Positions 1-11,474 of a DNA stretch of 64,000 nt are shown here, one piece after another. This DNA is from Climacium dendroides (lineage: Eukaryota; Streptophyta; Bryopsida; Hypnales; Climaciaceae), in NCBI GenBank assembly GCA_950106755.1, contig OX467087.1, positions 13,706,047 through 13,770,046 of the forward strand, written 5' to 3'. The notes under the pieces are model-generated. The model made no database searches. It saw only the letters and a list, made by a program, of their open reading frames with translations, and was not told where the DNA came from. The translations under genes and the position numbers were made by a program. The number at the start of each line of letters is the position of its first letter. Position 1 is the first letter of the stretch.

Positions 1-196
1 CAAATTTCATGTTTTCTTCATAGAATCCTTTTTCCTTTGCAGGACATAATATCCTTATACAAAACATGCTGTCGTCGACATTAATAGTACAATGTACAGT
101 TCATACTATCTTCATCCATCATCCATTCCACATCATCCATTGCACATTATACATGCAAATGATAATAGACATAAACTCCATCAAACTCTTTGAGAT

Positions 197-339
197 TTAA
201 CCCCTAAAGGATCATGGTCTTTTTTTTTTCCAAAAATACTCAAAATTGCCATTTCTATAGCAAAAGATAAAATGGCAAGGGATAAAATAATTGAAAATTA
301 TTTTTTTTGCAAATTGAATTGTAGGATCTTACACATGAC

Positions 340-403
<64 letters not shown>

Positions 404-1460
404 TTGTATGAAATAAATTTCAGAAATTTTGGTTGCAAGGATTGCAAGAAATCTGCATTTAAAGTGAAGAGAACAAGTTTTTTTTGCACATTGTGAGACT
501 AAATTACAAAGTTTTGAGTTTTAAATCTTCATAGTAGGGGATTGAGTTGACTGAGAGTCTATAGGAAAAAAATTCAAAAAACTTAATTTCTTAAAAAAAT
601 TATTAAAAAGAACTAGATACTAGGTAGAATGAAAATCTAAATTATTTATTTTTCTAAGCATTAGATGAGACCCAACTCTTGTGTAGGATTGTGAGTTCCC
701 ATGAGTTTCCAATTTGTGGGAACTTAGCCACAACAATAGTTTGATGTAGTTTTTTAAAAACTATTTTAAAATTTTTAAAATTTTTGAACTTTTATTATTT
801 TTTATTATTAGCAGTAGTGATTGGTATTAAATATGGAAAACTAGCCTGAAATGGCCCTCAAATGATGCTAAAAAACACTAATGATGGAATTAGAATGCAC
901 TAATCCCAATGATGAGATTGTCCTAGTAAAAAAACTAAAACATGTGAATTTTTATAATTGTAAAAATTGCAGTAAAAAATGAATCTTATAAGTTATTTTT
1001 TCAAGAAGATACTTAGATTGCCTGAAAAACAAGACTGTCCATAACTTTCACATTGCTTATTCAAATGAAATGAATTAGAGCTTTCCATATATTTAGACAA
1101 AAATTTAATCTATGAGGAAAAAAATTGAAAATTGAAAAGTCAAAAATTTTAAATTTTTATTGTTCTCTAGTCTCCTTTGTTTTGAATTTATTTGGCATAA
1201 CTTTTGTTCCCTAGAACCAATTGAAGAATAAATTTATTCCCACAAAGACAATAAGTATTTCAATCTTCAAAAGAAGTTTTAAAAAATCATCGCAAAAATT
1301 GAAACCACATAGACCTCCCTGAAATCCAATTTGTCCCCTAAACGAATAATGGTCTTTTGAGGGTTCAACTTCAAGCTCCCTTACATTAACCTCTTTGTAT
1401 TCTAGTATTGTGCCAATTTGAGGATTTAGCAGTTGTGAATGTTTATTTATCCACCCTTGG
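197..1460 (+). repeat. Dispersed repeat family X, copy 1 (TTAA-flanked)
   Basis: The copy opens with TTAACCCCTAAAGGATCATG at 197 and continues with sequence that recurs near 21.77 kb, 31.1 kb, 57.6 kb and 62.8 kb. A shared block near 945-1080 reads through a poly-A-rich stretch, TAAGTTATTTTTTCAAGAAG and CCATAACTTTC. The 3' part near 1330-1345 again has TTTGTCCCCTAAA and ATGGTC, an inverted version of the start. No transposase is seen. Ends and orientation were judged by eye, so the 3' limit is approximate. Confidence 0.6.
340..399. repeat. TG/TA microsatellite
   Basis: A short TG run passes into an uninterrupted TA run inside family X copy 1. Small reading frames rich in Tyr-Ile across it are artefacts of the repeat. 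Confidence 0.95.
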
Positions 1461-1499
1461 TAAATAACTGTACACAACCAAGTTCTTGTTCAGTTTTAG

Positions 1500-4400
1500 T
1501 TTTTTATGCTGTTGGGTGCCTAAGCATCCATCCACTATGACTTCCAAGCAATAGATCTTTGTATAGTGCTTAGGTGTATTTAATATGTGCAAAACATCCT
1601 GAATTACAATTTAAATACAAATAAACGAGTGATTGGACAAATTTTTGTTAATTCACTATATTTAGCAATTCAAAATTCATTTTTTTTACTTTTAACCCTT
1701 GGATTTTTAAATCTATCACAGTTTTTGTTTTTGTTCTTTTTGGATGAGATTTCCTAAGTTTCATCCATTTCAAGTTCAAAACTTCATCTACTAATATCTT
1801 TCTCATTTTAAATTGATTTTCTACGTATTTTATCTTTTTGGAAACCTCTACTATCAAATTCTAAATTCAAATTGAACTTGACTATAATTTTTATTATTCT
1901 AACATATTTTTAGATTTCGGCCTTCATTACTTTTGTTAATTTAACATAAAAATATAATAAAATAGAAGGTTTAGGATTATACCTTCAGTTGGAGTATGGC
2001 TCATCGTAGTGATATCTTTGAGCCTCCTCGAAATTCTCTGTTTGAGTTATTTTTTTATTATAATTTTATTATAATTTTATTATTTATTATTTATTATTTT
2101 TATTTATTTTTATTTTTATTTAAAAAAATTTACAAGGTTTTGGCTAGCCAAAGTCGATTAATCCTCTACCTTTCTAATCTTCTCTTTCCACCTCTTATCT
2201 TCTAAGACTATTGTATCCTATTTTGATTTTTCTATCCGTTGACTTTGAGTACTTGAGAATTTTCTAACACCTATTCTATATTTTTTGTTGACTATTTCGC
2301 CACTAATCCTTCTTCCAATAATCTTTGGCTACTTTTCTTTAAAATTTCTTGTGTATCTTCCTACTTCTTCCTACTAATTCTTCTTGCTTCTCTCAAATCC
2401 CATCATTCTCATTTTCTAAGTTGTTTGAGAGTTCTAGTTGGTATGTAAGGAATTGAGTGTTTGGAACGTGAAGTTGTGTAGAACTTCTCTTCTTTCCTTC
2501 ACTTCTTCTAATTTGGAACTAACTTCTCTCTTTTCCAATACTAATTTGTAGTTTTTTAACAAAAAACCAAAGTTTTTGAAGGGCCAGGAAAGATTTGTGG
2601 ATTGACAAAAGTTACTTGTCGGGTTGGAGTAGCAGGCACCGCTCAATGCTCTATTTGCCGACAGGAAAGTCCATGGGGGGATGTTTGTCTAGTAGACCAA
2701 GCCGAACGAGAGAGCTCTCCTGCCCGGTCAATTGGTTGGGAGCTCAACCCCCGCCCTGGCTGAGTTGGGGGATCAATGCCCTGGCCCAACCAAAGTCCTC
2801 CTCGGGCTATGTGAGGGGTTTAAAGCCCCGTCCTTGCTTGGGGAAAAGGACCAACCTTGGCTGGCCGGGGGTTTGGCTTCTCCAACTAGTCTTGGCTCTG
2901 GACAAGGGGTGGTGACCCTGTCTAGTCCCAAACTCCTTGAGAGTTTGGGGTTTTGTTTTTGTTTTTCTAAAGAAAAAAAATGAACACTGAGCATTAGTTT
3001 TTTGCCTGTGAAACTTTTAAAAACTAAAATTGAACAAAACCAACACTACACTTGAGCTTATAACCCATGATTTTCCTAGGTACAAAGCTTCCAAAAATTA
3101 TTCCTCACAAAGTCAAAGCTTTGCCATCCCAAATGGGACAAGGAAATAATTAAACACGAAGGAAGAATAAAACACTTTGTTAGTACAAACTAAAGTGTTA
3201 ATACAATGATAAAAAAAGAATACTTAAACTAAGTTAGTACTTCAAGATGTACACAAGAGTTTAGACACTAGATGCTTCCCTAAGCGGCATTGCCAATTAC
3301 AAGGGGAGGGGCTCTAAGATTAGTACAAGTTAGTACCAAACTAAAATAAAACACTTCAAAACTCAACAAAACCAACAAAAAAAACTCTTCCAAAAACACA
3401 ACAAAGGTTAGCAAACTTTGAAGGGATCCCAATGTCCTTCAAAGTTCAACAAAAACACAACTAGGAGCTTAAAATGCTCCAAAATACACATGTTGCAACA
3501 ACTTGGCTCAAACTTGGCCAAAAATCTAATTAAATGGACCAACATGAATGCATGACCAAAAAAATGGCTACAAGGGGTGAGAAGAGAGGGAAAGGGGTGC
3601 CCTTTTATACTCTTTCAAGGGCACCCACCTCCTCTAATTTTCTCATGGTAACTTATCATTTAGGATTTTCATCCTAATTTTCCAATTTTGACTTTTTACG
3701 CTAGTCCAAAACTCTAATTTTTGGAGATTAACTCTAAATCACAAACGGATTGCGCCATTGGCTTTAGAAGGCCATTTTTAGTCCATGGAAATTCCTATCC
3801 CTTTTTCTTATGCTCAAAACTCAACGAATCCTAGTGCCAACTTAACAACCAAAAAGGGTTAAAAATTCAACTTTTGGAGGTTGACTTTTCTGAGACAAGT
3901 GACTAGCCTAGGGTCTTAAGTAGGTATGAGGAAGTAAGAAAAGACCTAACTTAGGCCTCATTCCAACTTCGTCCGCTCTCGATATGCCGGTCAACTCTAT
4001 GGTAAACTTTAAATTTGTTGGTCTTTGGGAGGATCTTGCTAGTTTTGGATCTTCTGGCTATCAAAATGTTCTGAAACTTGATGGGGCATTTTATAAACAA
4101 GAAAAATCTATCCTAATTTTAGTGAGTTTTTACTGCACCTCGGATAATTTCTAAGAATTTCCCATTGTAGGTTTCTATGGTTTGATTGTCTGGAAAGGCA
4201 TCTTCTAGAAGTCAGAAAATTCCAAATTTTTTAATGCAATCTCTCATGAAATCCCACAAAAGATAATCAAGCTCATATTCTTACTTTGCACAATGGTCAT
4301 AGGAGATTCAAATTCTGTCATTTCCTTTAATTATTGATGCTTAAGGAATCTTTCACATGAAGAAGAATCTTGGTGAGCCCATTTCACCTATGAGTTCCTA

Positions 4401-4730
4401 GCGTGAAACTACCCCTAAAACACCCTCCCTCAATTGTAGATTCCTCTTGTTGATAAGTTTAGTTATTATTCGGAAATACCTAAGCTAATAATAAAGTTCG
4501 TTTGAAGGGAGGTCTTTTTAAATAGGGTTGTCTCTAATTAGGATACTATTAGGCCAAATAACTCATTGCAACCAAAAACACAAGAAGAAAGTGTTCCTTA
4601 ACCATCTAAAACTATTATTATTCCTCATTTAATAACACTAATTCCAGAATTTGAACTCTTTCTTCTTAATGGCCACAAGGATTAAGAAATCATCCAAATT
4701 GGTTCTTTCAATCTTTAATCTTTAAGTCTT
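1500..4730. other. Interval with no recognisable gene
   Basis: Mostly AT-rich non-coding DNA. An isolated GC-rich patch at 2600-2960 has short frames on both strands with no recognisable domain and looks like part of an old repeat. From 2970 to 3960 the sequence resembles the non-coding part of a retroelement (A-rich, with repeated CAAAACACAACAA-type runs), but no coding domain or paired LTR was found. Confidence 0.5.
3595..3626. other. Perfect 10-bp stem-loop
   Basis: GGGTGCCCTT at 3595-3604 pairs perfectly with AAGGGCACCC at 3617-3626 across a 12-nt loop that contains TTATAC. It could be part of a repeat-element promoter or leader. Function unknown. Confidence 0.5.
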
Positions 4731-4734
4731 TCTC

Positions 4735-5620
4735 CAAATTGGATGCACTAGCACCACAATTTGATAGAACCTTGTCTTCCAAATTGGTCTTTTCAACTTC
4801 CAGCTACCAAATGGGTCTTGTCAGTCTTGTTCATCACATTAGCATCCTCTCTCACCAACTTGAGACTTACACCTCTATTTTAATTTTGTCTCCAACTTGG
4901 GTAGCATTACATCTCCAATTAACAACCAAATTTTATTCTTTTACAGAATAGACCTTTCTTACAGTCCAACTCAATTTTGCTTCTCTTAATTTTTTTAATT
5001 AACTAACAACCTCCTTAACCAACTTGGAATTGACATATACTATCACTACTCTCAGTAATCAACACCAAATCGGAATTAAACTTCCACAACATTCAATTTG
5101 ATAACTCCCAATTCGGACTCAAACAACCAAACAAATTATAACAAAACTCCCGATTTGGATCATTTTATAAACATCAAACAATTCCATTAAAATACTCCCA
5201 ATTCGACCTCATACAATTTGTCAGAACATTCACCAACTTCCAATTCGAATTTTAAAATAACAAGTCAAAACATAACCAGAATCCGACTTAGAATAAATTA
5301 ACACAGTTTCAATTAACCAAACATCCCAACTTGGATCACATCACTGGTTAGACTTTGCTTCCAAATTGGAATTTAACTCCATACATGCAAATAGACCATA
5401 CCCACACAGGACACCAATTCGGCTTGAACAAAATTTATTATAATATTGAATTGGTGAGTAATCACTGTTTACAATTTTTATATGTTTCTCAAAACTACTC
5501 GATCAAAGTTCTTAACATCTTGAACAATCATTTCATCTTCACTACATACTCTCCAACTTAATCTGCCTTCCAGTCCTTCAACTAGGACTTGCACAACTTC
5601 CTTCATACAACTATTCTTAA

Positions 5621-5671
<51 letters not shown>

Positions 5672-6030
5672 TTTTTCTACTTCTGTATTTGCTAGCTATT
5701 TCTTCTAGCTAACATCCCATCCACTCAGCATCCAATTTGGGTTTCAACATCCTCTTCTAATCTCATCATTCTTCACCCGAATAGGACTAAATTCATAAAA
5801 TAAATTTATGCTAGTCCACCATCTGTTTATAACATCTCACTAACTTGGAATACTCCAAATTCCACAATGAGACGTACATACACATCTCCATCACTTAAAT
5901 TCCAAAGACTCAATCACAAATTCACATTCAAACATAAACTCAAGCACTTACTTGACACACACTTACACACACCACCAAGCATCATCCACTTAGAAAATCA
6001 CACACAATAAAACGAAAATACACGACACAA
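4735..6030. repeat. Quasi-periodic CCAAnTTGG motif array (array A)
   Basis: A degenerate dyad motif appears roughly every 30-60 bp: CCAAATTGGA, CCAACTTGGA, CCCAATTCGGA, CCGATTTGGA, CCAATTCGAA and similar. The spacing is irregular and the bases between motifs are unrelated AT-rich sequence, so this is not an ordinary tandem repeat. It ends just before FCP1-like locus A. A similar short patch lies at 51360-51850. Function unknown. Confidence 0.55.
5625..5664. repeat. TA microsatellite
   Basis: About 20 uninterrupted TA units inside array A. Confidence 0.95.
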
Positions 6031-6445
6031 ATTGGTTGGGACATGCACTGAAATTCACTCAACAAATGGTGAAGAAAAATGAGAGAAAAAAACAACCTAA
6101 TAGAAAATCAAAATCAGCGGTTGCCAAATCCCAAATTGGTTTACTAACTGCCACCAAAAAATCAACCACTTGGAATTGGGACATGGTAAACGAGCGGAAG
6201 GCAGGAGAGAGGCAAGGAAGAAGGTGTGGCAGGACGAGCTTGACCTCAAGGACAAGCAGATCAGAGAAGTGGTAGCCTCGAGTTAAGAGACCAGCCTAAG
6301 GTGTGCAAAACTTGAGGAAATGGTGGTGGAACTTTTGCTAGATTTCAATCATAGACTCTTCCAAGCCAGATTCCAATGCCACCTCCAATCAATTCTTCCT
6401 TGCCAATAGCATCCGCATCTCGCGATGCTGCCAATCCTTCTCATT

Positions 6446-6457
6446 CTCGAGTCGAGG
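6446..6457. repeat. CTCGAnTCGAG palindrome 1
   Basis: CTCGAGTCGAGG lies in the frame that encodes SRVED. Confidence 0.6.
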
Positions 6458-6624
6458 ATAAGACTGACGAAGTTCATTCCTCCGAGGACAACTACATTGT
6501 AATGACTTCGGCGTCTCAGCTACATGCGTCCAGTCTCATGCGTCGCGATGGGCAGTTCGCGCCCATCCTCAAATCTGTGGGCGTCACTCTTTCAGCACTG
6601 GATGTGTTGGAGACTCAGCATTAT

Positions 6625-6637
6625 CCTCGAGTCGAGG
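6625..6637. repeat. CTCGAnTCGAG palindrome 2
   Basis: CCTCGAGTCGAGG, a perfect odd-length palindrome, lies in the frame that encodes PRVEDIT and is followed by ATATTA. Confidence 0.65.
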
Positions 6638-7404
6638 ATATTACTGGAGTTCTTGCGTCTTCATCCGCAGACCCTCAAGGCCTCCGAAAGTGGTCGACAA
6701 AGGTGTGATTGCAACGGGAGAGGCAACTGTATGCACAACTTCTAGAGAAGCAGGTGGAGAAGATCGTGTTGATGATCGGGAGGAGGAGCTTTTTGATTAC
6801 GGGGGGGCTGAAGATGACATCTACGACAACATTCTCGAGGAGGAGGAAATTTAGGCGGAGGCGACCGCAGTTGGTGTGGTCGATGGGTTACAAGGGGATG
6901 CATCGTAGGTACACTTGGCTGATCCATATGCGTTTATCTGAGTGTCTGTGATGTGTAGTGATTCATGTCTTGCTTGGCTTGTGGAAGAGGCTGCTCTTTT
7001 GATGTGGATTCCTTGTATTGAATCAAGTTTCGTTGGCAAAAAATCACATTTATGATTGTTAGGCGTTGATGTAGACCTACAGGCCTACTTTTGGTGTAGA
7101 ATAGTGCAGCACAAAGTATTTGTGTGAATCTATACTTCGTTTAGTTTCACACAAAATGTAACGTGTAATCTTTGTAAATAAAATGTAAAGGGCACATTTC
7201 CGTTCTTACAGACTTCTAATTTCAGTCTTTGTTTGCTCAGCCTATGATTCTTAAAAGCTTGCACCATCCAAGGACATTGAAATCGCTTCCTGACTTGAAC
7301 ATGCAATCCATTAGTAGAATTCTGTGCTCCTTCCTATTGTCTAGCTCATTTGATTCTGCATTCAAACAGGTAACTCCATTTCTTTGTTGTTTCACTTTCA
7401 TCAG

Positions 7405-8223
7405 GTAGAATTGCACGAGGGCGGAGAGAATGTGACAGATAATGTAGAGCCCTTACCCCTAGTCAAGTGGCTCAACATTGTCTTTGATTTGAACGGCATT
7501 CTCTATCAATGCTTGCTGAGGTCGTACGTTAATAGTTTCAAGCTGTATCGGATGGAAGACAATGTCTTGTACCATATGATTCCAACTATCGTCGGGCCGA
7601 AGGCTGTGTTTGCGTGAAAGAATGTTCGCGAGTTCTTGCATGAGGTGTCACAGATCCCAGATAGGATTGTCATATGGTCCTCTATAGTGCATCCCATTGC
7701 GGAGTTGGTCGTGGAGCATTTGTTTAGGGGAATAAAAGCCATATATGATGTCCTAGGTTAGGAGAAATGCAAGAGGATAGAGACCTCCAAAGGAAAGTTC
7801 CTAATGCGCGTTTGAAGCCGGTATTCTTGAAAGTCTTGTCTGAGCGCATGTTCCATTACAAGGGCGTGTACACGACTTTCAACATGAACAACACCCTACT
7901 CATTGATGAATCTCCCAAAAAGTGCGTCTACAATGAGTTGTGGAATGCTGTGTTCTTCAATACCTGGACTCATGCGCAGTTGATAGACAACTTCCTCATG
8001 ACGGAACTCCTATCTTGGCTAGCACTTAGAGTCGGTGCACGATCCGGGGCGTTTGCATGAGTTTGTAGGGGCAAACAGGATTGGTTTGGAACCCCTCACG
8101 CAGATGGACTACCAAGTGCAGTTCCTCGTGGAGGGGATGAGGATGTCTGCTAGGAATCTGGGATATTGTTTTGAGCTTCCGGGCCTCCAGGTAGCAATAG
8201 GCCCGGAGAGACACGATCCCTAG
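7405..8223 (+). pseudogene. FCP1-like (HAD superfamily) domain, locus A, decayed
   Basis: The frame from 7384 gives VFDLNGILYQ, which fits motif I of FCP1/SCP-like HAD phosphatases, except that the usual second Asp of DxDx(T/V) is Asn. It continues as KNVREFLHEV and RIVIWSS (motif II region) with in-frame stops at 7615-7617 (TGA) and 7759-7761 (TAG). A shift near 7800 moves the frame to NNTLLIDESPKK, the HAD motif IV region, followed by NAVFFNTW. A further frame from 8035 reads to 8223. The same blocks in the same order occur at 17465-18043. The DLNG form is also known from plant FCP1/TIM50-like proteins, so reduced phosphatase activity of the ancestor is an inference. With two stops and frame changes this copy is almost certainly non-functional. 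Acceptor-like pyrimidine tracts ending in CAG precede 7212 and 7406. Confidence 0.6.
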
Positions 8224-8468
8224 TCTTTCCTAGAATCGTTTGTTTAGCGTTCCTTTGGGCGGCCTCGTAGGCTTGGATTGGAAAGGAACTCACATTTTGT
8301 ATTTTTGTAATTTTGTACATTCATTCAATTGTATATAATTTTGAGAGTGAAGATTTTGGCACACATGTTTGGCTATTGTATTGAGCGTTCCAATTGTCTG
8401 TCCATCTCAGTGAGTATGCGTTTCCTTTGCTTATGACCATTTCATCAGCAGTATAATATGGGCAGAAC

Positions 8469-8954
8469 TTGTGTAATCTGGGCTTCTTACAGGTTGGTTC
8501 TCCAAATAGAACTGAAATAGTCAAACGTCACCCGGTGGCCAAGAGCCTCATTTCTAGGTTAGAGAGGTCGCTCTTTGAGGCATCAGGCTCTGCCAGGGGG
8601 AGTACCAGACTGTCCATGTTTTGGAGGCCCTATATGATACGCACGGCGGAGGACACGGCGTTTGCGGCCATTGACCTCTCAAAGGCCAATGTTGAAGACG
8701 GCATGGTAGACTGTCCCCCAAGTCAAGGACCCGTCAGAATCCCCGTCTACTCCTCGTCTCCACTCAAGCGAGCGTCCTCAAGTCAAAGATACCCCTTCTC
8801 GCCCCCGCCGCGGGTTGATGTTGTCACAAATCAAAAGTTCGTTCTCCCCATTAGCAACGGTATAAATCATCCTTGCCTCGAGGATGATGTGCCGACGGAT
8901 TCTGTAGTCCCGCTTGCGGAGCGGAGGTCGTTAAGGAAGTATTTGGCTTGCTGA
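8469..8954 (+). CDS. Unrecognised open frame downstream of FCP1-like locus A
   Basis: A 161-residue frame with coding-like composition. The N-terminal part is basic/hydrophobic (SLISRLERSLFEA, MFWRPYMIRTAEDTAF) and the C-terminal part is Ser/Pro-rich (SPPPRVDVV, CLEDDVP). It lies 245 bp after the FCP1-like frame on the same strand, with TTTCTTACAGG-like acceptor sequence just upstream, so it may be a further exon of the same decayed gene. No domain is recognised and no real start codon context is evident. Confidence 0.3.
   Translation: MCNLGFLQVGSPNRTEIVKRHPVAKSLISRLERSLFEASGSARGSTRLSMFWRPYMIRTAEDTAFAAIDLSKANVEDGMVDCPPSQGPVRIPVYSSSPLKRASSSQRYPFSPPPRVDVVTNQKFVLPISNGINHPCLEDDVPTDSVVPLAERRSLRKYLAC
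8876..8883. repeat. CCTCGAGG half-size palindrome
   Basis: CCTCGAGGATGATG lies in the frame encoding CLEDD. It appears to be a shortened member of the CTCGAnTCGAG set. Confidence 0.4.
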
Positions 8955-9001
8955 ATCATATAAGGGGGGCATAGGTGGGGGCTCGTAGTGCACCTCATTT
9001 G

Positions 9002-9014
9002 CCTCGACTCGAGG
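9002..9014. repeat. CTCGAnTCGAG palindrome 3
   Basis: CCTCGACTCGAGG followed by ATAGTA. It lies outside any obvious frame. Confidence 0.6.
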
Positions 9015-9109
9015 ATAGTAGGCCCTTGTCCCTGCGCAGTGTTGGACGGCAAATGTGACTTCTCTCGCACATTCTATTTTGGTGGACGATTGCGAGAGAA
9101 CAGTAGCAA

Positions 9110-9355
9110 TTGACAAGCTCTAAATCAATTGGAAATGCACGTCCGTACATAAACTATGTCGATATGCCACTACCACAAACGACACCTCAAGGATCGAGGT
9201 CCATGTCTTCCTCCAAATTACCTCTACACAAGCGTGAAGCAAAGTACAAGGACAATACCTCTCCACGTATGGACTTCAGTAGTGGCACGGAATATCCAAG
9301 TGTGTTGTACTATTCCTCACGATGTGAGGATATTATAGTCGTATGGCAAGGCTGA
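9110..9355 (+). other. Weak open frame
   Basis: An 81-residue Ser-rich frame with no recognisable domain. It spans the variant palindrome at 9315. It may be a decayed exon of locus A or chance. Confidence 0.15.
9315..9329. repeat. Variant palindrome with matched arms
   Basis: CCTCACGATGTGAGG sits in the same surroundings as palindrome 2 (followed by ATATTA). Both arms differ from CTCGA/TCGAG yet still pair, suggesting that pairing rather than primary sequence was kept. Confidence 0.5.
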
Positions 9356-9481
9356 AGGTGTTGGAGGCGCTAGAGGCAACCAAGAATGATTGTATAGGCT
9401 ACAAATGACGTTTGGTCAAGCCAATTCAATTTTGGACGCCATGGCCATCAAATTGCCTAAATCCTATAAATAGCATGGTAA

Positions 9482-9631
9482 CACTACTAGAAAATTTAGT
9501 TTTTCTGTTGTTTTGGTCGCGTTGATCCGGTCAAAATCTGATAGAAATTTGTTGATTTCAACAAATTTCTGTCAGATTTTGACCGGATCAACGCGACCAA
9601 AACAACAGAAAAACTAAATTTTCTAGTAGTG
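9482..9631. mobile_element. CACTA-like foldback MITE, 150 bp
   Basis: The element begins CACTACTAGAAAATTTAG and ends with the exact inverse. The two ~72-bp arms pair with a single mismatch around a tiny central loop. It is flanked by 3-bp direct repeats TAA (9479-9481 and 9632-9634). CACTA termini with a 3-bp target duplication are diagnostic of the CACTA (En/Spm) superfamily. It has no coding capacity and would be mobilised in trans. Its transcript would form a nearly perfect hairpin. Confidence 0.88.
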
Positions 9632-10013
9632 TAAATAGAATATAGAAAAAAATTACTTAGAAAAGTTGAGGTTTACATGTATAATTAGCCTCTCCGTTTC
9701 TACACAAATTCAGAGTACCTAGTGCTCAATAGCCGATTATGTCTAGTGACATCGTGATAGAGGCTTGAAAGTTCTTTGTGTAATTAAATTTTCAAGTAAT
9801 TTGAGCTTACTGAATGCAATTGCACTCACTTTTCTATGCATTTATCACTTCCTTGGTGATCATTTTTTAGAATGTGTTTTTAGATCTTTATTGTTGTTGT
9901 GAGTTGCCCTCTATTTACCATTGGGTTCAACAACTATTCAATCAATTCAGCTTTGCACTCGGGTTTCCAATGTCTCAAAATGACCATTTTGTCTCAATTT
10001 AACAAATAAGGCC

Positions 10014-11306
10014 TTGGTCAACTACTGGACTCTTGCCCTCGTCCCCATGAACAAGAACCTATCTTTCAGGACAAAGTACAAGAAGGTCAAGGATAACCTA
10101 CCAGTGACTTTGACAGAGATAGTCCGGGAGGTTACTACTGGACTAAATGGTCTGATCTTTGTATATTGCAAGACGACGGATCCAGACCAAACTGACGAGT
10201 ACATCTTCTTATACGTAGTCAACAGTCGGAAGATATCATTCTTTGTGTCCGCATACTATAGGACATTATAAAATACGAACTACCAGAAGTTGCAGAAGGA
10301 TATTGAGCTGCACTTGAAGGGGAATTGGTAGAAGGCAAAGGATGGGGGGCTACTATAGTCGATTATGCTAGCATGCAGGGTGAATGTGCTCATCAAGGAA
10401 TTTGACCACATGAAGCTGTCATTGGAAAATAAATCTCAGCGAATGAAGCCAATTACCTTTACCAAAGATTACAACGATCAGAGTGGAAGCCAAGGATCTT
10501 TTGTCATGGCCACTCCTGAGACTAGAAGAAGCCACACAAGCATGAAACAGACGGAGCAATTCAGTCGTGGTGATCCATCAGGGACACCACATACGGCTCC
10601 ACAAACTCGAAGCAAGAAGAAATCGGGCAAGAATCTACTGGTTCCCGAAAATAGCCTAGCCTCGAAGATTGTGGACATTCCTCAGGACACTGGCGGCAAC
10701 GTGAAGGAAATTGACTACAAGGAGGCCTGCCGATTATATTCTGAATACTAGTCTGCGTGGATGGATTTTTACGTTTCCACAATAGTATCGAAATTTGAGA
10801 TTTCAATAGAACAACTGGAGAAGCTCAGAAGCCGCCTCAGAACCTTAACATCCGTGAGATGGAAGAGCAGGGTGTGATGATTCTCTTAACTTCTTTTTGA
10901 ATATGCTAGACCCAGACAAAAAGATGACACTCTACACATATCCCCAGGTAGTGACAAGGAAGCCAAAGGAGTTCGCGGAAGTGCAGGCAGAAAATTCTGG
11001 ATGGTCAATGGGCAACACTGCGTAGCAGCCTCAAAAAAAATTCAGGAGATATCCGGCATCCCCGATGACAACAAGGCGAAATTCAAGTCGTGGGAATGTT
11101 TCATCGTTTGGAACAAGGATGATAGTATCATCCGGAAAATCTTGACGTACTATAATCGCGTCAATCATTTCCAGAATTTCATGCCAACATGGACGACCAA
11201 CCCAACATTCTCATGTCCAGGTACGTCTAGACAAGCATGGGGAGTCCAGCGCCACCAAGGGAGCCCACGGAGTTGGAGAAGATGGTCTCCACTGGAAAGA
11301 AGTTGA
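10014..11306 (+). pseudogene. Unrecognised decayed gene, N-terminal part with NGQH motif
   Basis: One frame stays coding-like from 10014 to past 10800, interrupted by TAA at 10269 and TAG at 10329, 10356 and 10749. It includes NLPVTLTEIVREVTTGL, EYIFLYVVNSRKISF, a Ser/Thr/Lys-rich linker and a helical stretch (KFEISIEQLEKLRSRL). After a probable frameshift near 10990 the frame gives FWMVNGQHCVAASKKIQ and WECFIVWNKDD. The NGQHxVAAS segment resembles the (D/N)GQH signature of ParB/DGQHR-type domains; this is a motif resemblance only. I cannot name the family. The product may have been a large protein continuing through 11.5-13.5 kb. Confidence 0.4.
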
Positions 11307-11353
11307 AGACTGATGGAAACAATTAGAGGCTATTCGCAATAATTGCAGCTACT

Positions 11354-11372
11354 TTAACTCGATTCGAGTTAA
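11354..11372. repeat. TTAA-flanked CTCGAnTCGAG palindrome 4
   Basis: TTAACTCGATTCGAGTTAA, a 19-bp perfect palindrome around one central base, lies in a probable intron (the next coding block follows TTTTGTAG near 11474). Confidence 0.65.
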
Positions 11373-11474
11373 CATAGATAGGGTTTAGTGTTGTCTATTG
11401 ATATCCACAATTTATCTCACATCGAGTAAAGGTTTTGTAGTGACCTAATTGATTCTATTGCATTGATTTTGTAG

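Larger units (their letters stand above)
6191..6854 (+). pseudogene. FCP1-like locus A, N-terminal coiled-coil and acidic part (decayed)
   Basis: Three successive frames read like protein. From 6191 a charged helical stretch (KKVWQDELDLKDKQIREVV, then KLEEMVVELLLDFNHRLF) is broken by one TAA. From about 6376 a Ser-rich low-complexity segment contains SRVED and PRVED. From about 6681 an acidic tail runs through DDREEELFDYGGAEDDIYDN and ends in EEEEI and a stop at 6854. The order coiled coil, low-complexity, acidic, then an FCP1-like domain is matched at the second locus (16231-18290). The two frame changes could be frameshifts or introns. No function can be assigned to this part. Confidence 0.45.

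Noticed and set aside
9482..9631. Foldback as a microRNA precursor
   Set aside because: CACTA termini and a TAA target duplication identify it as a MITE; arms are too perfectly paired for a typical miRNA gene.
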